A stretch of 64,000 nt of DNA from Halichondria panicea (GCF_963675165.1 NC_087377.1:8697122-8761121); one strand, 5' to 3'. Counted from the first letter of the stretch, positions 12,321 to 25,062 are shown. Notes: a model not told the origin generated them from the letters alone. Program-made: numbers and translations.

Positions 12321-15300
12321 CTAAAGGTTTTTGTTGAGATCACATTGCCGTCTGAACTCTTGACCTCTCTCGTGAATCCACTTATTGCACACTGCAAAAA
12401 AAGATGTGAAGTTTATCATAATTTGCACTCGATCCACGATAAAGAAGCCAAAAGAAATGTATAGTCATGGCAATAATCATGAAGTTACTCACCCCATTTT
12501 GAGCCCACTAGCACAGGACACCCAGCATGCCGGGTTCGAAGGTCACCCTCTCCCGATTTTTTCAAGTTCCACCAGAATGTAGCATCGCCCTGGAAATAGC
12601 AGCAAACAGTTAATAAATACTCACACATTTACATGTACATACATGTACAGGGCCCAAAAATTAATGAGAGCAAAACATACCTTCGAGGGTGCTATTCTGA
12701 GGCCCAGTTCAGTGAACACTGTTGCTCCACCTCTCTCTACAGCACTGATCTGTATGCATGAGTTGTGTGTATGTGAGTGTGTGTCACATGCAGTGTGAGT
12801 GCTGCATGTGTACATCATGACACTGCATGACACTGAACAAGTAGTCAAAATTACATCAACATTACATCAACACTCGTCACTATAATAATGGCTCACTTAC
12901 ATAAAACAGTACTGTGGCCATCCTGTTACCAGTTCCGAGACTAGTGAAAGCATCCTCATCATTCTGTGAGTATTATAGGGTGTGCATAAACAGTAATGTG
13001 AGCTTATTTATACTAATGTGCATTAAGCACTATACATACACACATGTATGTACTGTAGCTCACCCTGGCAAAGTCATAGTGTGGCTCATAATGTCCTCCT
13101 ATCCCATAGTTGCACACCTGTATATACAAAATACACCCGAGTATTTAAACCTTAATTGATGTCGATTATTTACAAAAGAAAGGCACACTGTAAACTGACG
13201 TACATGTACTGTATGCTATGGTAATCATTTCGATACCATAAACATGCAGGTGGCCATAAAGTGTGCTGTTTAGTGTATACTAGAGGTCTTCACCTGCAAC
13301 TGCTCTGCTGTTTCCATGGTGAGCCCAGTGAAGTCCTCTATCCTCTGATCAATCTTGACCAAATAGCCCTGGTCATCATCGGCAGGGCTCAGCCAACCAC
13401 TAAGTGAGTGGAGTCGATAATAATCTTCAAAATGCAGTTCAAAGTTCAAAATTAATTATGTACAATGTACAAACATTATAAGCTCTGTTTATGTGACTTT
13501 TTTCGTTGACAAAGAGAGAGAGAAAGGTCTGACTTTGCCATACGATGTCACACGTGCCCACACATGCATACGTATAAAATACATTATCTTGGTTTTATGG
13601 CCAACCAACACTACAATTTTCTATCCATTCGTAACTCAGTAATTCAAAATACCTTTGACTAGTTCTGTAGTCAGTATAAATCAAGTTGCCATCCGTGTCA
13701 CGAATGGTAGCACGTCGAAGCTAGGGATTAAAAAGCAGTAAATGCTAAATCGACATGCCTTAACTATAGGGGATGGATGGCCACCAAGCAGGTACATGTA
13801 TATACAAGCACGTCTATGATTTGAGAGTTTCGTCCTGGATTAGAAGCAAGTTGTTTTGAGCTAAAGATCGCGGTGAGCTTAGACAGTGAAGTGAGAATAA
13901 AATGACGATACCAGATAAATCGTTAAAATCTTTGTTTTCTTGTTTCATTTACATGATTGTAAGAATTGATTTTCTCAATTACCTCTTGCTAATTCTGTAG
14001 GTAACAGGAACGTCTACACCAGCATCATTGGTTGCCGTGGCTCTGTTTAGCTGTGGAGATGGGTCAACATTAGTGTACAGTACGTGTATGTATAGTAGGC
14101 ACACAGAGTCTGGTATAGCCACATGCACTTCCATTGCAAGGAATAGCTCAGCAAAAATTAAATTGAACGCGCGCACTGAATTTTGATGGTATAATGTAAC
14201 TATAATTATTTCCCGCTATTCCAATGTTTAGTACATTCGTTATTTTGCTCAAGTTTTATATGATTGTGCTGAATTTTCACCATGTTTTTGGATTGTGTTG
14301 GTTGGCCATGTTTATATGATTTATGATTTTGCTGTTAAGAATTTTACCTCTTGCTGATTCTGTATTTGACTGGCTCAAATTGTTGGCTTTTCCAGTTCCT
14401 AGCCGTAGCACGCTTCAGCTATGTGTGGGGGTGGGGTAATCTTCTTTGAATTCTACGTATAGTTACACTAAGCATGTGTACAATGATCGGTGGTCACCCA
14501 TCCTAGTTGGCCGAGCTATTCCAAGCCTTGGCATAATTATACACAAAAACAGTAATAATTATTATGTACACGAACAGCTAGGAACATTGTACAAATACAT
14601 CATTATATGTACGAGTACATTTTGGAAGTCTATAGCACGAATTTAATAATTATGATATAAACAGAGGGTTTTAAATGTACATGCACGGACAATTACGGAG
14701 TGCCTTGATAAATAATAATAGTTCAGTGAGTCGACATTACTTTTTAATTAGTGCATGGGTCCATTGTATGCCTATATGCACCTACAATGTATCTAACGCT
14801 ACACATCCTTAACCTTGCAACCACTCACCACGGGGCCTCCGAGTTCTTTCAGTCGCTCTATTTCTCTGTCACTGACAATCCCCCTTAATATATATATCCG
14901 TGGATCTAGATAGACAACCTCCACCTTGACGGGCTGGATGATCAGCCGAGGGTTGTTACCACCATTGTAATAGAAACAGGTCAGCTTGCGTTCGATCTCA
15001 GTGGGCTGCAGAGAATACGCATGCACACATCAATTAATGGAGTACAGTCTTGTTCATCATAAGCTATACAAGCGACACTACAGGCTAAAAGAAATAGTCC
15101 TTGCAATTGCACCCTACAGCATTGCTCTCTCTCTCTCTACTTTCCTCTCTGCAGGTGGTCTCGGCCTGAGAGACAACGTTCACACTTCAGCATACTTAAA
15201 GATATCAGTGATGGTACATATAGGCGGCTTGGCTTATCAACACCCATACATTCATTATTGAGGAACATGGGTCAGGTGCATGGTCCCCCACACACACTCA

Positions 15301-18300
15301 ACACCCACACACTTACGTAGGGACGTCCCTCCCGACAGGTGGCCTCGTATATCTCCCTCTCACTCATCTCCAGACGGTCGTCCTCGTTCATGGGAATCTC
15401 CTGGTCGATGAAATCGTCTGGCTTCTCATCCTTGAGGGTGTTGAAGTACGCCATATTGGACAGGGCTCGCTCGTGATTCGGCTCTGGGGGAAAGAGATGA
15501 AACTGAACACACTTACACCACAACAATAATTATGTACTTATAAATATAGACAGTAGACGTGAAAAACTGTTGGGCGAAATGAGCCAAATCAAGCAGAAAA
15601 TTTGACAATTTGTGATCTAACCTTTGGGTTGGCAAGGATCATGACGGCATATAAATACCGGTACCGTACTCTACCGAGATTACGCCCACGTCCGAAAATA
15701 CGCCCACCCCACTTTTGAGTGAAAGTTCCTGCACAGGCTAATTTGCCTCGAGAATACGCCCACCAGGAAGTGATGCATTTGTCAGTGAGCAAGTTCGTCA
15801 AGAAAAGTTTATTGTGCATGTAGTACGCTGGTATAGCTCTGAATATAGCTAGATATATATAGCTAGATCCTATTTGCAAGTATAAGAGACAAGGACAATC
15901 TTCTCTGAATCTCTGTTGAAGACTCTGACAGTGACAAGGAACAACCTTCTGATGCAGAATCTTGACTCTTTATACCTAGCTACTTTATCCATGCATTATA
16001 CCATTGTTGTATGTTGATGTATTCATTGTATTTCAAGAGCTGGTAGGCCTCAGACGCAGACAGAAAAGTCTTAATGAGTGGGCTTAATTTCGAGGCAAAC
16101 ACCTGGGTGGGCTTAATTTCGAGACAAAACTACTGTTTTCGAAATTAAGCCCATCCCACCTGTAGCTGCTTTGTAGCATGCAATTAGGGTGGGCGTAATC
16201 TCGGTAGAGTACAGTATAACTTTTTGCTAAGCGATCAACATTTGCAAAATTCGCTTATGTTTGATGCTCGCAAAACATTCTAGAAATATGGCATTCAGTG
16301 ATCTAGCTAGTCCAGACAAATACACACTCTATTGTGACCCTGGAACAGGCTGTTGCTCCTACTGTACATACAGCCGCTAGTACCAACAAAATATTTAATA
16401 CCAGTACTTTGTACTATGTAACAATAGCCTCATTATTATATGTAGGTGATTGCAATGACATGTACTTGCAAAACTCACCATTTTGTAGCAGATCTTTGTT
16501 GTACCCGGCAGCTCTCTTCAGATTTCCAATTGAGTACTCGGAAAAAGAAAGGTGATCGTAGATGGACACCAGATCAACGTCACCACCTGCAAGTGTGAGG
16601 ATGTACAAGGACACAGTGTTAGCAACGACTCTCTTAGCTATCAAGTATTATACCAGTTGTACTGTACGTGGATATTTTGAATAGTTGGAGAATCTTTGAT
16701 AGTAAGGTTTAGGAACCTAGCACACACAATTCCTTAGGTCATTTATTTGCACTATTGCCTTGTCTGTGAGTGCTGTTGTTTTCTTTCATTTAACTCAATA
16801 CAATTGATGACGCCAATAGAGAAATGCAAGCTACATGTAGGCGTAAAGCTTTACACATTTCAGCAGTAGAAACCAAGGGCGTATAACGAGAAGAGGGCAT
16901 GCAACTCACAATGTATACTGTGTACGCGTCATATTACTGATGAGTAAGCAGGACATGCTATATTTAGCCAACCGCCCACTAAGTTATGAGGCTAGTCTAG
17001 AGTACAAAGTGCAAGTGCAATAAATTCTTGTCAATTTTAGACACACGCCCCCGTCGATTTGTAATACCATAGATTGTATAGTTACATGCCCTCTTCTCTT
17101 TATACGCCCTTGTTACAACCTACTAAAAATGACTTACCATCTTCGAATTTGTGGAGAGCCTCTTTCATCCAGTCACGAGCTTTCTTCCAGTTCTTTTCTT
17201 CATAAGCAAGTCTACCCACACGGTAACAGTCCAATGCTGAATGTGTGTGTGTGTGGGAAGGGGATGGTGAAAAACGATGAAATCTCTCGCTGATTGACCA
17301 TAAAGCCATTTCAGTTCTTCCGCTCCCAAAATTTAACAACCTATCTGAAAAAAGGAATTTCAATACCCCAGAAAGGAACGTCTATACAGTTACATAGACT
17401 ATAGGAGCGGTTGCCAGTGGCTATACACAGCTAACAGCAGGGTGTTGTTGTTGAACACTCAGTATAGGTGTGTGATATACACATTGACCCACTCATAGAC
17501 ACAGGCGACACCAGAAACCCTACCACACCAGACTAAACGAACTTGGCTTCACCACATATTGACCCAGATACACAATACCAATCCAATAATATTGCTATTC
17601 GGTAGCTCACTCAAGTCACAACAATGAGACAACAGTGAACATTTCTCTCATACTTGCTACACTCACATGACAATGACAATGGTAGTGGTTTCGTTTAGGT
17701 TTTCAAGTGCATAACTGTGGTACAGAAGTTATAGTCTTAGACTAATCACAAGGTTGTATGATCCAAGCCCTCGGGCATCATGCACTGTATATTCCAGCAT
17801 AAAAAAAACACAGATTACACTACTACGTTGGCTGTTCGCAACTTCTTCGACAGGGTAAAACAGCGTAATTTGTGTTTTCTAACTGCTCCAGTATACCTGA
17901 AGCGCTCCTAACATTTAGCACTGCCGAACAATTGGACCGTTGGTTATCTTTTTACGTCCTGAAAACACGATAAAACCTTATCCTCCAAAGACCCTTTACC
18001 AGCTACTGTATAGGCTGCTTCGGCATATGCGTGGAACAAACTCCAACACCCTCAACTTTCTTCAAAAGACCAAAAATATAGTAATAGTCTTTTATTTTTT
18101 ATTTTTGTTTATTCTCTTTTCATAACACAATCATGTCGAATATGTAACCTATTACGTATGTAAACACGTGAAAAACATGCATTGTACATCTTAACTAATC
18201 ACAAGGATCTGTATAATCACTGTATACCTTAGCAACCACATAGCAACGACAATAAGTTATGATACGAAATTAGTAAACTTCCACTGTTAGTCAGAAATCT

Positions 18301-19580
18301 TGCATTAAAATGTGCTAGGGAATATAGTTATCACTTAACATGCAAGCTTCTTTATCACCATTACAATTACTGCCATGCAATTAACACTGAGCCCAGTTCA
18401 CTTCTAATTACATTAACACTCTCTCACCATCCATGGACAAGCTCTTTTCTTTGCCGAGGTTCCCTGAGGCTAGTTCATGGGGTTGTAGGTCGTAAGTGTC
18501 CTGTAGTCTCATGACAGCTGTCATGGCTCCGTTGAAATCCTCTTGTGTGGGAAGACGGTAGTTGTTTACAGAAAGGTTGGCCATCAGGTCTAAAGTGAGA
18601 AGTGTTACAGTAAGTTGAAGAAAATCACTTCCATAAAATATAATGATTCTTAGGATAAAAGATAGCACACATCAAATTTTGCTCTAGTAAGATATCAAAA
18701 TACACAAGAGCAGACATCTTGATCACACAGCACGATTACGAGTACACACTACGCAGAAGCTTTGTGCTTATATTATAAGTAGCTAGAATTTCACTGGAAC
18801 TTAATGTATTGACTAAATTCTAACCTACCATGAGAGTTATCCTGATAGACGAGGTCAGCGAGGTTCCCCCAATTGTTAGTGAATCTGCCCACCAGATGAA
18901 GTGAGTTGACTGGGTTATGGAGATGACTAGTTGGATCAACCTCATCCATTAGATTGTGGATGCCACTCACTTGGTCAGCAAATGATTCCAATTGCTGTAT
19001 TCTACAAGAGAGGTTTGAAACACGCATGGTCAATATTCTCTTAACAGCAAAAATTAGGCACAATAATGTATAGTTACACAACGTCCTTATAGCCCTCGTT
19101 CTACCAATTGGAAGAAAAATGCAAACACACACATTGGCAAATAATTATAAGGCCACTCCAAGTGAAAGTCTGGTAACCAAAGCAAGCGGACCATTGTGCG
19201 GATGCGTAGTACAAATAGTGACAGAATTGTAGATACTTGAGGATAGAATCAAGAATTAAGAATAAGCGGCGGGTAGACCAGAAACCACTTAGAGTGGTCT
19301 AAATACAATTGAATATGCTACACTTTTTATTTTATCATGCAACCAGAGTGAATAGTTGGTATCCAAGTGATACATGTACGTCTTGAGACAAAATTGAAAG
19401 TTTGGCACTATTGTGTCACCCTCACCTGTCCTTCTCTCTAGTGATGTACGAGTTGAGAGAGGTCAATAGTTCACTCTCCAGTCCCAAGAGTCCCTCCATG
19501 TGAGCAATGGCCGTAAACAACTCACACTGAGCAACGCCTAACAACAGCGCACCCATGAGCAGGGTTAGTAACCTTGCCAT
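12321..19580 (-). CDS. P4HA: Collagen prolyl 4-hydroxylase alpha subunit (copy 1)
   Basis: Hydroxylates X-Pro-Gly prolines of procollagen in the ER lumen, using Fe(II), 2-oxoglutarate, O2 and ascorbate; the family works as an alpha2beta2 tetramer with PDI. Coding exons, all GT-AG and in phase: 19426-19580, 18829-19001, 18428-18589, 17138-17236, 16479-16586, 15317-15483, 14829-15005, one of three alternatives (14348-14418, 13983-14050, 13653-13720), 13294-13399, 13064-13117, 12901-12963, 12681-12749, 12493-12589, 12321-12391. This gives about 523 residues, near the usual 530. The start MARLLTLLMGALLLGVAQC is a signal peptide. Exons 2-3 are the N-terminal dimerisation domain, and 4-5 the TPR-like peptide-substrate domain (DCYRVGRLAYEEKNW). 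Catalytic residues are visible: His and Asp of EPHYDFAR (exon 10), distal His of TRHAGCPV, and the 2-oxoglutarate Lys of VGSKW (exon 13). It ends WIHERGQEFRRQCDLNKNL. Exon 11 start is chosen to give NDEDAF. Confidence 0.95.
13653..13720 (-). CDS. P4HA: P4HA copy 1 alternative exon 8c (68 bp)
   Basis: Encodes LRRATIRDTDGNL... ending YRTSQ plus two bases. Acceptor ccctag and donor gtattt are intact. Joined behind 8a or 8b it runs out of frame into TGA. The most diverged of the three at its C-terminal end (RTSQ instead of RISK). Confidence 0.88.
13983..14050 (-). CDS. P4HA: P4HA copy 1 alternative exon 8b (68 bp)
   Basis: Encodes LNRATATNDAGVD... ending YRISK plus two bases. Acceptor ccacag and donor gtaatt are intact. 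Joined behind 8a it would create an immediate TAA stop (AG+CTAA), which blocks double inclusion. Confidence 0.88.
14348..14418 (-). CDS. P4HA: P4HA copy 1 alternative exon 8a (71 bp)
   Basis: Encodes LKRATARNWKSQ... ending YRISK plus two bases. Acceptor catag and donor gtaaaa are intact. It is homologous to 8b and 8c and to the single exon at 22228-22301 in copy 2. It sits immediately before the exon starting GWLSPADDD. At 71 bp it leaves 2 nt over, so exactly one of the three alternatives must be used to keep frame. Confidence 0.9.
15664..16214. mobile_element. Tc1/mariner-type MITE in P4HA copy 1 intron 5
   Basis: Inverted termini gtactctaccgagattacgc (24 bp with cccac; outermost base pair also matches) are flanked by TA on both sides (15662-15663, 16215-16216). 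The interior has repeated gtgggcttaatttcgag words. 551 bp, no transposase. Confidence 0.75.
16873..17113. mobile_element. MITE in P4HA copy 1 intron 4
   Basis: About 240 bp with inverted ends aagggcgtataacgagaag then agggcatg, the same family as the outer element at 1728-3321. It lies just downstream of exon 4 in the transcript. Confidence 0.75.
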
Positions 19581-20316
19581 CCTTGAATATAATGCTGCAA
19601 GAACAAGTTGGGTTAAATTAACAGTCTCTATACTCCAACTCTATGGCAACAAATTGTGACCTATATTATACAGTTTTACTGGATAGCTGCTAGGTCTACA
19701 ATTTATTAGTAGGCCTATACTAATACTAATCAGTGACTTCTATAATCATATAGCAGGAGACTTACCTTGTTCTTGTCTTTCTGAGCAAGACAACAATGTG
19801 TTTTGCTGACTGGACTCTTTATGACACATGGGCAAACACACAAAGGCCTTTTGTTTGTCGGCCATATTGACCATTTGTAGTTAATGATCTTTACCAGACA
19901 TGGTTTTGTCTGCTTTGTATGTTAACGATCTTTACCACAAACGATAGTAGAAGTCTTTACTAGCTTGGGTTTGATTAACTCTTCAATCTATGATTGCACC
20001 TAATAAAATATAACTGGCGAATTTTGACATTTTTAATTATTGGCATCTCAGGCGTGGGTAACTACAGCAATGACATTGTGTGTCTGGAAAACTTGACAGT
20101 TAAATTTGGGGATCTTCGGTAAAATATTCCATTAAAACACCCACTAAATTAGAATTTGATGGCAGTTAACTAATAATTTATGACCGGGGAATTCAATGCA
20201 TTGTTGTTTGGCACAAGAACTTCAAGTCTTTTGCAAATGTAAAATACAAGTATAAATCATGAAAAATGTGGATTCGGTATTAATTGGTTTGACTTGATTC
20301 TCTACCCAACAATTCA
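19581..20316 (-). promoter_or_regulatory. 5' region of P4HA copy 1 with a non-coding first exon
   Basis: Upstream of the ATG at 19580 the minus strand reads ttgttcttgcag followed by a 14-base leader, a good splice acceptor at about 19594. A matching donor (AACAAG|gtaagtc) is at about 19768, so the 5' UTR is probably spliced. The rest, up to the stop of copy 2 at 20317, must hold the promoter of copy 1. I see no certain TATA box. Confidence 0.5.
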
Positions 20317-23300
20317 TCACAAGTCTTTATTGAGATCACATTTCCGTCTGAACTCTTGACCTCTCTCGTGAATCCACTTATTGCACACTGCAAAAAAGAA
20401 ACATTATAATTCTGCATAATTTTACAACCTGTGAAAAAGAAGCCAATCATGTAAGTTACTCACCCCATTTTGAGCCCACTAGCACAGGGCACCCAGCATG
20501 CCGGGTTCGAACATCACCCTCTCCAGATTTCTTCAAGTTCCACCAGAACGCAGCGTCACCCTGGAAACAGATTACATATATTAGATAATGACTAGCACAT
20601 TCTAAGTAGAAGTGGCCTATCCAGATGATTACGTACAATATACCTTAGATGGAGGTATTCTGAGGCCCAATTCAGTGAAGACAGTGGCTCCACCTTTTTC
20701 TACATCACTGATCTGTGGAGACAAACATTTAATTTATCTAATTTGTACATTCAGACTCATTTTTGATGACATTTGGCAATTAATTGACAGCAACTACTAC
20801 ACCTATTAGGCTAACAGATTAATTAGCTACACTATACTAATAGTGACCGTACCTCAAAGTTGAACTAAGAGGTCGACTATCGTAAGTACTGAGGAATTGT
20901 ACATGACTTAAATTATCGTTTATAAGTGGTGAGCTTAATCGACCATACGGCTGAACATTGTACTCACATAGAACAAAACTGTGGCTATCCTGTTTCCAGA
21001 GCCCCCTAGTGTGACAGCATCCAGGATGTGTCGATGGACTCCTTCCTGCAATAACAAACTTAGTGTTACAAACAGCTAGTGTATCGTTTCAATTTCATTC
21101 ACTGTTGCGTTGTGCATGACTACATGTATATGCATGGACTTCATTTTATAGTCATGCGACCTAATTAATCAACATGCTGTTTAGCACCAAACATTATTGG
21201 CCGACTTGTTTTGTTAAATTGTTTCACTCGACCAAGTGTTTCTCAGAAACTTAATAAGCTCACCATAGCAAAGTCATAGTGTGGCTCATAATGACCTCCA
21301 ATCCCATAGTTGCAAACCTGCAGGAGCATTAATTTACTATTACTATGAGTAAATGTGTACACATGGAAGAATAGTAAATTTAAATGACAAACTGAAAATG
21401 GACGGTTAAGACACTAGCTATGGCCACTCAAAGATATACACAAGCAGTAACCGAGCCACATGATCATTACTTGAAACCATCTGTTTTCCATAATTACCAT
21501 AATTACTAAGGTGCACCAAGTAACTGTGTACCATAACGAGTCTCAATACGAACTATTGATAAGTACTTGATAATCCGACTGTCAGTCAGTTTGGCCCACA
21601 AATAGAACAGATTAATTATCAAGTACTCTGTTATCAAGCCAGTAAGAAGCGCAGGGAGACATAAAGCTTGCAAGGGAGAAATCGTAAACCTTATCGATCT
21701 CGAGTCATCTATGTTTGGTGTCTGATTACGAGTGGCGTGTATAGTAGTTGCTCCTATGGAAGGACTGTCATGTTAGCGTTATTCATTTAGAGCGGCGACC
21801 ACATTCAAATTTCAGGGATGATTAGCTTATGGCACACACTTAGAGCCAAGAAAAATCAGTTCTAGCGCTTTGCACTTTTATTAGGCTAATCAGCATTAAA
21901 GTTAACCCACCTGTAGTGGCTCTGCAGTTTCTAAAGTGAGCCCGGTGACATCCTCTATCCTCTGATCAATCTCGGCCAGGTAGCCTTGTTCATCATCTTC
22001 AGGGTTGAACCAAGCACTGTACGTACGAGATTGACAAAGGTAGTGCATGCATTGTGTTGCTTAGCTTTAAGGGAGCTATGTACATTGGCGAGATGCAAGA
22101 TATTGAAGACGTGCAAACGTTTTGCGAACTGTAATTGTCATCCCTAAATAATTGAAACCTCAGTGCCAACATTAATTATTCGCCAAGTGATACTGCTTAA
22201 TTATTGTTACCATCCGTTTCGACTCACCTCTTACTGATTCTGTATTTGGCATATTTGTAAAATCCATTTGAATCTGTATTGGTAACTGTTGCTCGCTTCA
22301 TCTACAGCAGAAATATAATCCATAAAATAACTAATCAAATGCCATTCCCAACATCAGTAGTCCTCACCGCAGGCCCTCCAAGCTCCTTCAATCGCTCCAT
22401 TTCTTTTTCACTGAGTATGTCTCTGAGGATGTAAATGTTTGGACTCAGATAGACGACCTCCACCTTGACTGGCTGGATGATCAGCCGAGGGTTGTTAGCA
22501 CCATTGTAATAGAAGCAGGTCAGCTTGCATTCCATTTCTGGAGGCTATACAGAACAAGAGAAAGTGATCACTAAATAAACACGCTCCTTGTACCACAGTG
22601 GCATACAGTGAAGCCTGTCTATCGTGGGCAGACCAACAATAATTAATGATCGAAGGAAAAGTATAGCTAGACAGATGTATTAATAACAACAGTGAAAATA
22701 CGCTAAGCAAACTGAAGGTACACTGTATATGTAAACATCATTTGTAAATGTAAACATCAATTTGTGAAACACATACTTCGTGTCTACAAAAAAACACATA
22801 CAACACTAGAAAAAAATCAACCCCCAACCGCACACTTACGTAGGGACGTCCCTCTCGACAAGTGGCCTCGTACACCTCCCTCTCCCCCATGTTCATAGTG
22901 TCATACTCGTAGTAAGGCAGCTGCTCATCTATGAACTGTTCCGGACTCTGTTCTTTGAGCCCATTCAGTACGGCCATGTTTGAGAGGGCCCGCTCGTGAC
23001 TCGGATCTGTGCAGTGATAAGTAATTACAGCTGCACCGACAGTTATAGTGTCAGCACTACAAAAGGCTTTGAAATTGAAGGTAACACATATAGTCACGTA
23101 GTTGTGTCAATTAACATGCACTAAAGATGATACATAGAAATGTCTATCGACATACGTACTATGTTGTAGCATTTATCGACATACGTTGTAGTATTTATCG
23201 ACATACGTTGTAGTGTGTATCGACATACGTACAGTGTTGTAGTAGTTGCTCGGTGTACATTGCAGCACTCTTTGTGTTTCCGAGGTAGAACTCAGCAAAG

Positions 23301-25062
23301 GAGAGAAGATCATAGATGGACACAACATCAACGTCACTACCTGCAGGAGCAGTCTCTGTGAGTGTATATCCTATAATGCCAGGACAACTATAATATAATA
23401 AATGTACATGCATACGTTCTGTTGTCTTAGAGGTTTAGCACCCAGCAGTATAGAAAGATCCCTGCTAATAATTAGATTCCAAGATGCCCAAGTCAACCAC
23501 ATCAGTTCTTACCATCATCAGATCTGTTCAGTGCTTCTTTCATCCAGTCTCTAACTTTCTTCCAGCTCTTCTCCTCATACGCGAGTTTCCAACACGGTAG
23601 CAATCCAGTGCTGTGAGCATGGGGACGTGTGTTGGGTAAATGTGACAATATGAGTACAAGTACCATGGCTACAACCAATTAAATTGTCAAGGATTTTCAC
23701 AAGCAAGGAATATGCAAGGGTGTTCATAAAGGTGACGTTGCCAGTCTCGGCAAAATTTTCTTCCACAAGTTAGTCAACTTGCGAAATATTTGGACAAATT
23801 CCACAACATCATTATTCTCCATCTTACCGTTCATGGACAAGCTCTTTTCTTTGCCGAGGTTCCCTGAGGCTAGTTCATGGGGCTGTAGGTCGTAAGTGTC
23901 CTGTAGTCTCATGACAGCTGTCATGGCTCCGTTGAAGTCTTCTTGTGTGGGAAGACGATAATCATTCACAGAGAGGTTGGCCATCAAGTCTGAGTGGGTT
24001 GAAGAAACAAGAACAAGAATACGTTTATATTCTAGACATAATTTATCATGAATGGTGAGGACATACACCTGTACACGTATAACTATTATTAATAGTGATT
24101 TGATGACAAAGTAACCTACTAAAGAACTAAGAGAAGCATGAACTATTTCATCACAGAACCAATTAATGTACCAACTGGTATGGGAGAGAGTACAGTTATA
24201 AATGAATGCAACACGAACTTAAATGCAGAATTGGCATGTTCTTTGCAGGGTACATACATACAGGTTGTCTCAAGGGTACAAGAGCCGCGACGTACACCTA
24301 CCATGAGAGTTATCCTGATAGACGAGGTCAGCGAGCTTCCTCCATTCGTTAGTGAACCTGCCCACCAGTTGTAGTGAGTTGACCGGGTTGTGGAGGTGAC
24401 TAGTGAGCTCCCTCTCATCCACTACACTGTGGATACTACTGACACGGTCAGCAAACACCTCCAGCTGATGGAGTCTGCATGCATGGGAAATAAAGACCAT
24501 GGACTCACAGAATCCCCTGACAAGTCTTATAATCAGGGCACCCAACCAATTAAGTCCCAACTCAATAAAAACTACTCGGTACATCACAAAAACAGGGACA
24601 CTTTCTAATAATGGGTCTCAAAACTAAGCTCACAGCAATAGAAAAACTAGTTTAGGCCTAGGGTAGTTTACGTCCCTACAACAACAGTCCACAGCTCTAT
24701 AATAATTATAGTGAATCTATTTCAACGATAATTATTATATCTACAATTAATTACCGTGTATAGTGCAATTCTAAGGCTGACAATCTTTACCATAACCATA
24801 GGCACTGTATTGTCACAGGACTGTTTGGGACTCATATACACTAGTTCGTATTTGGTGCACAATTGATTATCATCAGCTATATTATAATTAATGGTCCTCA
24901 CCTGCCCTTCTCTCTAGTGATGTACGAGTTGAGAGAGGTCAATAGTTCACTCTCCAGTCCCAAGAGTCCCTCCATGTGAGCAATGGCCGTAAACAACTCA
25001 CACTGAGCAACGCCTAACAACAGCGCACCCACGAGCAGGGTTAGGAGATTACAGCAAGACAT
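20317..25062 (-). CDS. P4HA: Collagen prolyl 4-hydroxylase alpha subunit (copy 2), frameshifted
   Basis: Tandem paralogue of copy 1. Exons: 24902-25062, 24302-24474, 23828-23989, 23513-23610, 23233-23340, 22840-23006, 22368-22544, 22228-22301, 21911-22016, 21264-21317, 20968-21045, 20644-20712, 20464-20560, 20317-20387; about 531 residues if frame is restored. Catalytic His/Asp (EPHYDFAM), distal His and Lys (TRHAGCPV, VGSKW) are present. Exon 4 is 98 bp instead of 99: one base is missing near 23585-23589 in the substrate-binding TPR helix, putting the rest out of frame. All other exons are open, so this is either a very recent null mutation or a sequence error. There is only one version of exon 8 (ATVTNTDSN...YRISK). 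Exon 11 has a 24-nt longer 5' end than the DAF start point (EGVHRHILDAV). The ATG directly follows a splice acceptor (cttgtag); a 5' UTR exon donor lies at about 25363. Confidence 0.88.
23140..23240. repeat. Short tandem repeat at the exon 5 donor of P4HA copy 2
   Basis: Four imperfect units of atcgacatacgttgtag-like sequence run through the intron and overlap the splice donor of exon 5 (agtgttgtag|...). Each unit carries a gtacgtatg or equivalent word, so several donor-like sites sit in a row. Confidence 0.6.

Larger units (their letters stand above)
13597..14309. promoter_or_regulatory. Candidate intronic pairing sites around the exon 8 cluster
   Basis: 15 bases at 13597-13611 (atggccaaccaacac) in the intron after 8c are the exact reverse complement of 14295-14309 in the intron after 8a. 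A third site, 13777-13787 (atggccaccaa) after 8b, would pair with the same 14295-14309 site over 11 pairs with one bulge. Complementary intron sites of this kind govern mutually exclusive exons such as Dscam exon 6. The function here is an inference. Confidence 0.45.

Noticed and set aside
23140-23240. CRISPR-like regular repeats
   Set aside because: Only four imperfect units with no spacers, in an animal intron.
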